The notes below the pieces were generated by a model. It had not been told where the DNA came from and made no database searches. It saw nothing but the letters and a program-made list of their open reading frames with translations. From positions 1-13,603 of the forward strand of contig SCUR01000201.1 in NCBI GenBank assembly GCA_004297235.1: DNA of 13,603 nucleotides, in the 5' to 3' direction. The stretch's first letter is position 1, and every line of letters begins with the position of its first letter. Position numbers and translations under genes: made by a program. Source of the DNA: Candidatus Manganitrophaceae bacterium. Lineage in GTDB: Bacteria > Nitrospirota > Nitrospiria > SBBL01 > Manganitrophaceae. Of this stretch, positions 1-11,114 are shown one piece after another.

Positions 1-332
<332 letters not shown>

Positions 333-389
333 TGGACTTTATCTACCGTTGTTTTCCTCTCCGGCACTCAAAGTGAGAGGAGATAGAGT

Positions 390-418
390 AAAAAAAGGTG
401 AAGGCGCTTGCCTTCACC
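390..418 (-). terminator. Intrinsic terminator between rpsG and fusA
   Basis: In transcript sense this is a perfect 9-bp stem (397-405 paired with 410-418, GGTGAAGGC with GCCTTCACC) closed by an AAGC tetraloop. It is followed at once by seven U (390-396). That is the textbook layout of a Rho-independent terminator, located 21 bases after the rpsG stop codon. A weaker hairpin just upstream (415-419 with 423-427, CACCC-TTC-GGGTG) shares four bases with the terminator's 5' arm, so the two cannot form fully at the same time. Confidence 0.85.
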
Positions 419-439
419 CGAAGGGTGTTCGTCGAACGA

Positions 440-910
440 TTACCAGCGATAGTGCGCGAAGGCCTTATTGGCCTCGGCCATCTTATGCGTATCCTCCCGC
501 TTTTTCACGGCGCCCCCGGTATTATTGGAAGCGTCCATCAACTCGGCGGCCAACTTCTCTTCCATACTCTTTCCGGCCCGTTGGTGCGCATACAGGGTAA
601 TCCACCGGAGCGCCAGGGTGGTTCGACGATTCTGGCGGATCTCGACCGGGACCTGGTAGGAGGCTCCCCCGACCCGGCGCGATTTCACCTCGACCATCGG
701 CTTTACATTCTCAATGGCGCCCTTGAAAATCTTCATCGGATCCGATCCGCTCTTCTGCTTGATCAACTCGAAAGCGCTATAGCAAACGGTTTCGGCGATA
801 CTTCGTTTTCCCTGCCGCATGAGCATGTTGATGAACTTTGAAACCAGCCGATCGCCGAATCGCTGGTCCGGAAGAACTTCTCTTTTGACGGCTACTTTTC
901 GCCTTGGCAT
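440..910 (-). CDS. rpsG: 30S ribosomal protein S7
   Basis: S7 (uS7) is a primary 16S rRNA-binding protein that nucleates assembly of the 30S head and lies near the mRNA exit channel. In some bacteria it also represses its own operon. The 156-aa product starts MPRRKVAVKREVLPDQRF and keeps the family blocks KFINMLMRQGKRSIAE, ENVKPMVEVKSRRVGGASYQ and a C-terminal AEANKAFAHYRW. The length equals the common bacterial form. The ATG (908-910) is preceded by GAGG in TTGAGGATGAG, which supports this start. It follows rpsL after 50 bases, so the two are surely co-transcribed, and a strong terminator-like hairpin begins 21 bases after its TAA stop. I could not recognise an S7-binding autoregulatory structure in the short rpsL–rpsG gap. 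Confidence 0.98.
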   Translation of the reverse strand: MPRRKVAVKREVLPDQRFGDRLVSKFINMLMRQGKRSIAETVCYSAFELIKQKSGSDPMKIFKGAIENVKPMVEVKSRRVGGASYQVPVEIRQNRRTTLALRWITLYAHQRAGKSMEEKLAAELMDASNNTGGAVKKREDTHKMAEANKAFAHYRW

Positions 911-960
911 CTCATCCTCAATAAGAAATTACGATAGGAGACGTTCGATCAAGCCGCTCC

Positions 961-1332
961 CTATTTCGGTGTCTTTGCTCCGTACTTGGATCGGCCCTGT
1001 TTCCGATTGGCCACGCCGACGGTGTCGAGCGCGCCCCGCACGATGTGATAACGAACGCCCGGAAGATCCTTCACCCTGCCGCCGCGCACGAGCACGATCG
1101 AGTGCTCCTGAAGGTTGTGGCCGACGCCGGGAATATAGGAGGTCACTTCAATTCCATTGGTGAGACGAACACGAGCGACTTTCCTCAGAGCGGAGTTCGG
1201 CTTCTTCGGTGTCGTGGTGTAAACGCGGACGCAGACCCCTCTCTTCTGAGGAGATCCTTTCAGCGCCGGACTTTTGGTTTTTGTCCGGGCTTTTTCTCGT
1301 CCTTTCTTGATCAGCTGAGTAATTGTCGGCAA
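961..1332 (-). CDS. rpsL: 30S ribosomal protein S12, TTG start
   Basis: S12 (uS12) sits at the decoding centre of the 30S subunit and controls tRNA-selection accuracy; it is the classic streptomycin-resistance locus. With the TTG start at 1330-1332 the protein is 123 aa, MPTITQLIKKGREKARTKTK onward. It then aligns residue for residue with the E. coli numbering as I remember it: PQKRG at 28-32, TPKKPNSALRK at 41-51, VKDLPG at 87-92. The streptomycin-contact lysines K43 and K88 are both lysine (sensitive type), and D89, the residue methylthiolated by RimO, is present. An in-frame GTG at 1351-1353 would add seven residues (MVQKEDL). It has no Shine-Dalgarno sequence and lies only about six bases from the predicted transcription start, so it is rejected. 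It heads an rpsL–rpsG unit with its own promoter. Confidence 0.97.
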   Translation of the reverse strand: MPTITQLIKKGREKARTKTKSPALKGSPQKRGVCVRVYTTTPKKPNSALRKVARVRLTNGIEVTSYIPGVGHNLQEHSIVLVRGGRVKDLPGVRYHIVRGALDTVGVANRKQGRSKYGAKTPK

Positions 1333-1337
1333 CAGAT

Positions 1338-1346
1338 CCTCCTTTT
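1338..1346 (-). promoter_or_regulatory. Shine-Dalgarno sequence that fixes the rpsL TTG start
   Basis: In transcript sense this reads AAAAGGAGG, followed by the five-base spacer ATCTG and then TTG. It is one of the strongest ribosome binding sites in the window and is correctly spaced for the TTG at 1330-1332 only. It lies inside the reading frame that the alternative upstream GTG start would use. Confidence 0.9.
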
Positions 1347-1365
1347 GAACCACCGAAACTGTGGA

Positions 1366-1394
1366 AGTATAGTGAAAGAATTCTTATTTGTCAA
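1366..1394 (-). promoter_or_regulatory. Sigma-70-type promoter of rpsL-rpsG
   Basis: In transcript sense a consensus -35 box TTGACA (1389-1394) is followed by a 17-base spacer and a -10 box TATACT (1366-1371), one base from consensus TATAAT. Transcription would begin near 1359, giving a leader of roughly 27 bases before the rpsL TTG codon. Box quality and spacing make this the best promoter I found in the window. It lies just after a long hairpin that separates it from rpoC. Confidence 0.85.
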
Positions 1395-1400
1395 GCAGTT

Positions 1401-1439
1401 TATTGACCTCTCCCGCTTTTACGGCGGGAGAGGTCAATA
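1401..1439. other. Perfect 16-bp inverted repeat between rpoC and the rpsL promoter
   Basis: Bases 1401-1416 (TATTGACCTCTCCCGC) pair perfectly with 1424-1439 around a 7-base loop. This would be a very stable RNA hairpin about 70 bases after the rpoC stop. Neither strand has a U-tract after the stem, so it is not a standard intrinsic terminator. It ends seven bases before the -35 box of the rpsL promoter in transcription sense. Possible roles are 3'-end protection or processing of the rpoBC mRNA, or a U-tract-independent terminator; the sequence alone does not decide between them. Confidence 0.75.
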
Positions 1440-1509
1440 TGAAAGAAGAAACGGATCGTTTGCCCGGAGCCTGTCTCATCCTCAACAAATCGGATGCGAC
1501 GTGCGATGC

Positions 1510-5676
<4,167 letters not shown>

Positions 5677-5709
5677 TGAACCTCCAAATTTTAAAAATAA
5701 AGGTGAAGC

Positions 5710-5785
5710 CGTCAGCGATCAGCAATCAGGTTTCAGCCAAAAACTTAAACGGTTTAAGCTGAACGCGGACCGCTGAATGCTGACC
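5710..5785. repeat. Heptamer-based inverted repeat in the rpoB-rpoC gap
   Basis: On the plus strand four contiguous heptamers of pattern NNTCAGC occupy 5710-5737 (CGTCAGC, GATCAGC, AATCAGG, TTTCAGC). Four contiguous heptamers of the complementary pattern GCTGANN occupy 5758-5785 (GCTGAAC, GCGGACC, GCTGAAT, GCTGACC). The 27-base arms 5711-5737 and 5758-5784 match as inverted repeats at about 20 of 27 positions. The centre (5744-5758) is a near-perfect AT-rich palindrome, CTTAAAC-G-GTTTAAG. Degenerate fifth units can be seen on both outer sides (GTGAAGC at 5703, GCTTATT at 5786). It fills most of the gap between the rpoB stop and the rpoC ribosome binding site and would form one long imperfect stem in the transcript. 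Confidence 0.8.
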
Positions 5786-5791
5786 GCTTAT

Positions 5792-8700
5792 TTACTCTCT
5801 CCCCTTGATCAGCTCCACGTCGAGACCCAAGCTTTGCAGCTCTTTGATCAAGACGTTGAACGACTCCGGAAGGCCCGGCTCGAGGAAGTTTTCTCCTTTG
5901 ACGATGGCCTCGTAGATCCGAGATCGTCCGGGAACATCGTCCGATTTCACCGTGAGGAATTCCTGCAGAATCGACGCGGCGCCGTAAGCTTGAAGCGCCC
6001 AGACTTCCATTTCACCGAGACGCTGTCCTCCGAATTGGGCCTTTCCGCCGAGCGGCTGTTGCGTCACCAATGAGTAAGGGCCGATCGAACGGGCGTGAAT
6101 CTTGTCGTCCACCAAATGGTGGAGTTTCAACATATACATGTAACCGACGGTCACGGGACGATTGAACGGCTCCCCCGACTTGCCGTCGAAGAGTGTCGTC
6201 TGCCCGCTCGTGGGGAGCTTCGCCTTCTGAAGCAGCTCCTTGATCTCTTTCTCGGTGGCGCCGTCGAACACGGGACTCGCCAAATGGAGCCCGAGCGCCT
6301 TCGCCGCCCAACCGAGGTGGGTCTCCAAGATCTGGCCGACGTTCATACGGGACGGCACGCCGAGCGGGTTTAGAACGATCCCGACCGGGGTTCCATCCGG
6401 AAGATACGGCATATCCTCTTCCGGCAGAACGCGGGAGACGACGCCTTTATTACCGTGTCTTCCGGCCATCTTGTCTCCCACCTGAAGCTTGCGCTTCATG
6501 GCGATGAAGACCTTAACCAGCTTGATCACACCGGGCGGAAGCTCGTCGCCGCGCTTCAGCCGGCCGGCCTTCTCGTCGTAGATCGTCTGCAAGATATCGA
6601 TCTGCTCCTTGGTGAAGGCCTCGATCCGATCGATCTTCTCCTGCTCCTCCGGCTCGTTCAAGAGGACGTTCTTCAGCTCCTCATCCGGAATCCGATCGAG
6701 GATCTCCTTGGTGATCTTTTTCTTTTTCTTGAGGAGGCTCTCCCCCGTCTCCGGATCGACGATATCGACCCCGGCGAGCTTTCCGAGAAGGAGCTTGCGG
6801 ATCTTTTTGTGCTTCTCCTCCTCGATAATGCGCAGCTCGTCTTGATGATCCCGCTGAAGCCGGATCACATCTTCATTCTCGATGCTCTTCGAACGCTCGT
6901 CCTTCTCCACGCTCTTCCGAGAGAAGATCTTCACATCGACGACGATCCCCTCGATGCCGGGGGGAACATAGAGCGACGCATCCTTCACATCCCCCGCCTT
7001 TTCGCCGAAGATGGCCCGAAGCAATTTCTCTTCCGGCGTCAGCTGGGTCTCCCCTTTCGGGGTCACCTTTCCGACCAGGATGTCTCCCGGCTTGACTTCG
7101 GCGCCGATGCGGATGATTCCCGACTCGTCGAGATTCTTCAAGGCATCTTCGCTGACGTTGGGGATATCGCGGGTGATCTCTTCTTTCCCGAGCTTGGTGT
7201 CGCGCGCTTCGAGCTCGAACTCCTCGATGTGAATCGAGGTAAAGTGATCCTCCCGCACCAGTCTTTCGGAGATAAGAATCGCGTCTTCATAGTTGTAGCC
7301 GCCCCACGGCATGAAGGCGACCAGGACGTTTCGCCCGAGGGCCAATTCTCCCTGATCGATCGCGGGACCGTCCGCCAGGACATCCCCCTTCTTCACCCGC
7401 GTTCCGACCGTCACGACCGGCTTTTGAGTGATGCAGGTGTTCTGATTCGAGCGCTGGAACTTGATGAGGTTGTACACATCGAGCGCCACTTCCGGATCTT
7501 CCGAGGCGTTTTCCTTCTCCTTCCGGGTCAGCTCCGCTTTCACGACGATCCGCGTTGCATCGACGCTTTCGATCACCCCCGATCGCCGGGCCAGCAGCAC
7601 GTAACCCGAATCGCGGGCGACGATCGCTTCCATGCCGGTTCCGACCAGCGGGGCTTCGGTGGCGATCAGCGGCACCGCCTGACGCTGCATGTTCGACCCC
7701 ATGAGGGCCCGGTTGGCGTCGTCGTTTTCCAAAAACGGAATCAACGCCGTCGCCACGCTGACGATCTGCTTCGGCGAGACGTCCATGTACTCGACCCGTT
7801 CGGCCGGGACCATGACGAAGTCGCCCGCATATCGCGCGGAGACGCTGTCGGCCGTGATCTTGCCTTTCCCGTCGACTTTGGTGTTCGCCTGGGCGATGAC
7901 GTATTTGTCGCCGTCGATCGCCGAGATGAATTCGATCTCCTCGGTGACCCGCCCGCTCTTCACTTTCCGGTAAGGCGATTCGATGAAACCGAACTCATTG
8001 ACGCGGGCATAGGTGGCCAGCGAGGTGATCAAACCGATGTTCGGACCTTCCGGCGTTTCGATCGGGCAGATCCGGCCGTAGTGACTGGGATGAACGTCGC
8101 GGACTTCGAATCCGGCCCGCTCCCGGGTCAACCCGCCGGGCCCCAGTGCGGAGAGACGCCGCTTGTGGGTGATTTCGGCCAGCGGATTGGTCTGGTCCAT
8201 GAACTGCGAGAGCTGGCTGCTTCCGAAAAACTCCTTGATGACGGCGATCACCGGCTTGGCGTTGATCAGATCGTGCGGAAGAACGGTTTCCAGATCGAGC
8301 AGGTTCATCCGCTCTTTGATCGTTCGCTCCATCCGGACCAAACCGATCCGGAATTGATTCTCGAGCAGCTCCCCGACCGACCGGACGCGCCGGTTTCCGA
8401 GGTGATCGATATCCTCGATCTCGCCCTTTCCGGTTTTCAGATTGACGAGATAACGGATCACCTCGACGATGTCGGGCGCGGTCAGCGTCCGCTTGTCGAG
8501 CGGCAGATCGAGATTGAGTTTCTTGTTCAGCTTCAGACGCCCGACCGGCGAGAGATCATACCGCTTCGGGTTGTAGAAGAGGTTATCGAAGAGAACGCGC
8601 GCCGTCTCCATGGTCGGGGTCTCGCCCGGCCGCAGGCGCCGATAGATCTCCACCATCGCTTCATCCGGCGAGGCCACCTTCTCCATCGACAAGGTGTCGC

Positions 8701-9835
8701 GGATGACCGGCAGGACCTGAATGTTGTCGATGTAGAGAACCTTGATTTCTTTGATGCCGGCTTGGGCGATCTTGGCGAGAACGGCGTCGGTGAGTTCGTG
8801 GTTCCGCTCAAGGAGCACTTCCCCCGTGCTCGGATCGATGATGTCGTTGAGGACCGCTCTTCCGATCAACTCCTCTTTGGGATAGGGAATCTCTTTGATC
8901 CCCTCGGTCTTCATCCGCTTGAGGACCCCTTTGGTCAGCTTGCTCCCTTCCTTCGCAAGGAGCTCCTTCTCTTTCTTGTCCATGAAGTCGGTCGGGGCCT
9001 TAATACCGGAATGGATCTCCGAATCGAGCTTCCTCCAGAAAGCGCCCTCTGCCATCCGGACCTCTTCGATCGGATAGAACAGCTTCAGGATCGCTTCCTC
9101 GAGACTGCCCCCTTCGGCCTTTTCTTCCCGCCCGGCCAACGTATATCGCTTCTCCTGCTTGTCGCCCTCTTCCTGCGAAAAGGCCTTCAAGAGGATCGTC
9201 GCGGGAAGTTTCCGGCGTCGGTCGATCCGAACGTAGAGGATGTCCTTCGCGTCGAACTCGAAATCGAGCCACGAGCCGCGATAGGGAATAATCCGGGCGG
9301 AATAGAGAACCTTTCCGCTCGCATGCGTTCTTCCCTTGTCGTGGGTGAACGCGGCGCCGGGAGAGCGCTGAAGCTGGCTGACGACCACCCGCTCGGTCCC
9401 GTTCACCAGGAACGTGCCGTTCTCCGTCATGAGCGGAAGCTCGCCGATGTAGACCTCCTGCTCGCGGACGTCGCGGACTTTCTTCGCGTCTCCCTTCGCT
9501 TCCTTGTCCCAGACCACCAGACGAACGCGGATCTTCAACGGGGCGGCAAAGGTCATTCCCCGCTCCAGGCATTCCTGGACATCATATTTTGGCGTTCCGA
9601 TCGAGTAATCGATAAACTCGATCATCGCCGTGTCGTTGTAATCGGAGATCGGGAAGACACTCGTAAACGCCGATTGCAATCCGATATCCTCCCGCTGCTC
9701 CGCCGGGACATCTCGTTGCAGGAAGCGCTCGTACGATTGCCTCTGAATCTCAATCAGGTTCGGAATGGGAATCTGGATGCTGATTTTTGATAAATCTTTT
9801 CTCTCTCGAGTACCGTTTACGGTGCTCTGTGCCAT
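5792..9835 (-). CDS. rpoB: DNA-directed RNA polymerase subunit beta
   Basis: Beta forms the other half of the RNA polymerase cleft and contains the rifampicin pocket. The product is 1347 aa. The rifampicin region is canonical and sensitive-type: SSQLSQFMDQTNPLAEITHK then RRLSALGPGG, with D547, H557, R560 and S562 matching E. coli D516, H526, R529 and S531. Other family blocks are RICPIETPEGPNIGLI, NVLVAFMPWGGYNYEDAI, GDKMAGRHGNKG (from about residue 1120), PLGVPSRMNVGQILETHLG and the C-terminal GEMEVWALQAYGA. Residues ~220-400 carry a lineage insertion resembling the proteobacterial SI1 module. Compared from memory with E. coli, the stretch between ETHLG and VFDGA is about 50 residues shorter. 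The ATG at 9833-9835 has AGGAGG four bases upstream. It lies 210 bases downstream of rplL, a gap that holds a strong hairpin. Confidence 0.99.
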   Translation of the reverse strand: MAQSTVNGTRERKDLSKISIQIPIPNLIEIQRQSYERFLQRDVPAEQREDIGLQSAFTSVFPISDYNDTAMIEFIDYSIGTPKYDVQECLERGMTFAAPLKIRVRLVVWDKEAKGDAKKVRDVREQEVYIGELPLMTENGTFLVNGTERVVVSQLQRSPGAAFTHDKGRTHASGKVLYSARIIPYRGSWLDFEFDAKDILYVRIDRRRKLPATILLKAFSQEEGDKQEKRYTLAGREEKAEGGSLEEAILKLFYPIEEVRMAEGAFWRKLDSEIHSGIKAPTDFMDKKEKELLAKEGSKLTKGVLKRMKTEGIKEIPYPKEELIGRAVLNDIIDPSTGEVLLERNHELTDAVLAKIAQAGIKEIKVLYIDNIQVLPVIRDTLSMEKVASPDEAMVEIYRRLRPGETPTMETARVLFDNLFYNPKRYDLSPVGRLKLNKKLNLDLPLDKRTLTAPDIVEVIRYLVNLKTGKGEIEDIDHLGNRRVRSVGELLENQFRIGLVRMERTIKERMNLLDLETVLPHDLINAKPVIAVIKEFFGSSQLSQFMDQTNPLAEITHKRRLSALGPGGLTRERAGFEVRDVHPSHYGRICPIETPEGPNIGLITSLATYARVNEFGFIESPYRKVKSGRVTEEIEFISAIDGDKYVIAQANTKVDGKGKITADSVSARYAGDFVMVPAERVEYMDVSPKQIVSVATALIPFLENDDANRALMGSNMQRQAVPLIATEAPLVGTGMEAIVARDSGYVLLARRSGVIESVDATRIVVKAELTRKEKENASEDPEVALDVYNLIKFQRSNQNTCITQKPVVTVGTRVKKGDVLADGPAIDQGELALGRNVLVAFMPWGGYNYEDAILISERLVREDHFTSIHIEEFELEARDTKLGKEEITRDIPNVSEDALKNLDESGIIRIGAEVKPGDILVGKVTPKGETQLTPEEKLLRAIFGEKAGDVKDASLYVPPGIEGIVVDVKIFSRKSVEKDERSKSIENEDVIRLQRDHQDELRIIEEEKHKKIRKLLLGKLAGVDIVDPETGESLLKKKKKITKEILDRIPDEELKNVLLNEPEEQEKIDRIEAFTKEQIDILQTIYDEKAGRLKRGDELPPGVIKLVKVFIAMKRKLQVGDKMAGRHGNKGVVSRVLPEEDMPYLPDGTPVGIVLNPLGVPSRMNVGQILETHLGWAAKALGLHLASPVFDGATEKEIKELLQKAKLPTSGQTTLFDGKSGEPFNRPVTVGYMYMLKLHHLVDDKIHARSIGPYSLVTQQPLGGKAQFGGQRLGEMEVWALQAYGAASILQEFLTVKSDDVPGRSRIYEAIVKGENFLEPGLPESFNVLIKELQSLGLDVELIKGRE

Positions 9836-9892
9836 AAAACCTCCTGGAGTCCATTCTAAAGGTCATCCGAAAGAAAGACCCGGAAAGTCGAC

Positions 9893-9927
9893 GGCGGGAA
9901 TGCCGTTCCAGATGGAACGGTCCCGCC
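9893..9927 (-). promoter_or_regulatory. Bulged hairpin in the rplL-rpoB gap (possible attenuator or processing site)
   Basis: GGCGGGA (9893-9899) pairs with TCCCGCC (9921-9927), and CCGTTCC (9903-9909) pairs with GGAACGG (9914-9920). This gives 14 bp interrupted only by a three-base bulge (9900-9902) with a four-base loop. No U-tract follows it in the transcript. E. coli has a partial terminator and an RNase III site in the equivalent gap; a matching role here is inference from position and shape. An alternative small stem (ACGGC 9891-9895 with GCCGT 9902-9906) could compete. The remainder of the 210-base gap (9836-10045) shows no ORF or convincing promoter. Confidence 0.55.
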
Positions 9928-10045
9928 TCTTCGAGTGCAGATTCCGGATCTTTTCCTGTCACGACACGTGATGAACCTTCAAAAGAACTCAGTTTTAAAA
10001 CCGATTTTGAAGACGCATCAGAGTCCGGGAGAAGCCGAAGGAATC

Positions 10046-10450
10046 TTATTTAATTTCGACCTTGGCTCCCGACTCTTCGAGTTTCTTCTTCATCGTTTCG
10101 GCCTCTTCTTTCGTGACGCCGCCCTTCACGGTCTTCGGGGCCCCCTCGACGAGATCTTTCGCTTCTTTCAGACCGAGGTTGGTCAGCTCGCGAACCACCT
10201 TGATGACCTGAATTTTCTTGTCGCCCGCATTGGAGAGGACCACGTCGAATGCCGTTTTCTCTTCCGCCGGAGCCGCCGCCGCACCGCCACCGCCGCCGGG
10301 CGCCGCCGCCATGGCAACCGGAGCCGCTGCGGTCACGCCGAATCGTTCTTCCACCATCTTAATCAACTCGGCCAGTTGAAGTACAGGCATCTTCTCGACG
10401 GCCTTGATAATCTGATCGTTCGTTAACTCCATTTCCTCTGTCTGTGCCAT
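10046..10450 (-). CDS. rplL: 50S ribosomal protein L7/L12
   Basis: L7/L12 (bL12) forms the multicopy flexible stalk of the 50S subunit, recruiting EF-Tu, EF-G, IF2 and release factors and stimulating their GTPase activity. The 134-aa product has the N-terminal dimerisation and L10-binding helices (LTNDQIIKAVEKMPVLQL, then ELIKMVEERFGV), an Ala/Gly/Pro hinge at about residues 40-62 that includes GGGGG, and a C-terminal domain (FDVVLSNAGDKKIQVIKVVR ... KDLVEGAPKTVK). The chosen ATG at 10448-10450 has AAAGGAG ten bases upstream, a rather long spacing. An in-frame ATG six codons later (MELTND) would give 128 aa but has GAGG almost touching it, so the longer form is preferred without certainty. 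It follows rplJ after an 80-base A/U-rich gap, which may help its higher translation relative to L10 (inference). Confidence 0.97.
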   Translation of the reverse strand: MAQTEEMELTNDQIIKAVEKMPVLQLAELIKMVEERFGVTAAAPVAMAAAPGGGGGAAAAPAEEKTAFDVVLSNAGDKKIQVIKVVRELTNLGLKEAKDLVEGAPKTVKGGVTKEEAETMKKKLEESGAKVEIK

Positions 10451-10530
10451 TTTCGGTTCTCTCCTTTGTTAAATAAACCGGTTAAAGTTTTTTATGATGA
10501 TTGCGTGATTCAAATGCCTCTTCTGCAGCC

Positions 10531-11058
10531 TTAAGACGGAGGCGCCTGACGTTGATCATGGACCGCCTGAAGGGTCCTGACGAATTTGCTCAATACGCCG
10601 TTGAGGGTCCCCGCCAATCCGTAGAGCGGAGATTTGAGGCGGCCGATGAATTGGCCGACCAAGATCTCTTTGGACGGAAGCTTCGAGATCTGCTTCAGTC
10701 GCACCAGATCGACGACCTGGCTTTCAACCACCCCCACCTTGATCTTCAGCTTCTTCTGTTTGTCTGCAATACCGTTCAACGCCTTCGCCGGGGCGACCGG
10801 ATCGTCATAACCGAGCGCCACCGCAATGGGCCCCTTGAAATGATCACGGATCCCCTGTAAGGTCGTCCCTTCGGCCGCCCGAAAAGCGAGGGTGTTCTTC
10901 ACCACCTTGAACTCTCCCTTCACCCGGCGCAGCTCGTTTTTTACCTCGCGGATCTCCTCCACTTCCATGCCGGAAAATTCGGCCAGAACGGCCACCTTCG
11001 CCCGGGAGAACTTCTGCCGCAACTCCGAAATCATGACCTCTTTTTCTTCTTTTTTCAT
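10531..11058 (-). CDS. rplJ: 50S ribosomal protein L10
   Basis: L10 (uL10) anchors the L7/L12 stalk to 23S rRNA, and in well-studied bacteria the L10–L12 complex represses its own mRNA. The 175-aa product begins MKKEEKEVMISELRQKFSRA. It contains the conserved blocks VAVLAEFSGMEVEEI, LRRVKGEFKVVKNTLAFRA and FKGPIAVALGYDDPVAPAKA. Its C-terminal helical tail (from about GRLKSPLYGLAGTLNGVLSK) is where L12 dimers dock. The ATG (11056-11058) has only a modest ribosome binding site, AAGGGCGGAAA. The gap to rplA is 56 bases, shorter than the well-known L10 leader; a small palindrome ATCATTG-C-CAATGAT lies there at 11074-11088. Confidence 0.97.
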   Translation of the reverse strand: MKKEEKEVMISELRQKFSRAKVAVLAEFSGMEVEEIREVKNELRRVKGEFKVVKNTLAFRAAEGTTLQGIRDHFKGPIAVALGYDDPVAPAKALNGIADKQKKLKIKVGVVESQVVDLVRLKQISKLPSKEILVGQFIGRLKSPLYGLAGTLNGVLSKFVRTLQAVHDQRQAPPS

Positions 11059-11114
11059 TTTCCGCCCTTATTCATCATTGCCAATGATCCATTCGGTGCG
11101 CCGCGAAAACAGCG

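Noticed and set aside
1333..1353. GTG at 1353 as the rpsL start, giving 130 aa
   Set aside because: It has no ribosome binding site, lies about six bases from the predicted transcription start, and adds residues not found in S12.
1384..1479. A 31-codon minus-strand ORF after rpoC (MRQAPGKRSV...) preceded by GAGG
   Set aside because: The GAGG touches the ATG with no spacer, and the frame runs through the 16-bp hairpin and the rpsL -35 box. Nothing supports translation.
1474..1485. A 12-base match (TCTCATCCTCAA) between the rpoC-rpsL gap and the rpsG ribosome binding region at 910-921
   Set aside because: It is short and contains a Shine-Dalgarno-like core, so chance or a common ribosome-binding word explains it.
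6455..9790. A 1111-codon open frame on the plus strand opposite rpoB
   Set aside because: It is the antisense shadow of a GC-rich, codon-biased gene. The translation has no recognisable domain, and the minus frame is unmistakably RpoB.
9959..9971. Small inverted repeat TCACG-ACA-CGTGA in the rplL-rpoB gap as an operator
   Set aside because: Five-base arms are common by chance, and no promoter is adjacent.
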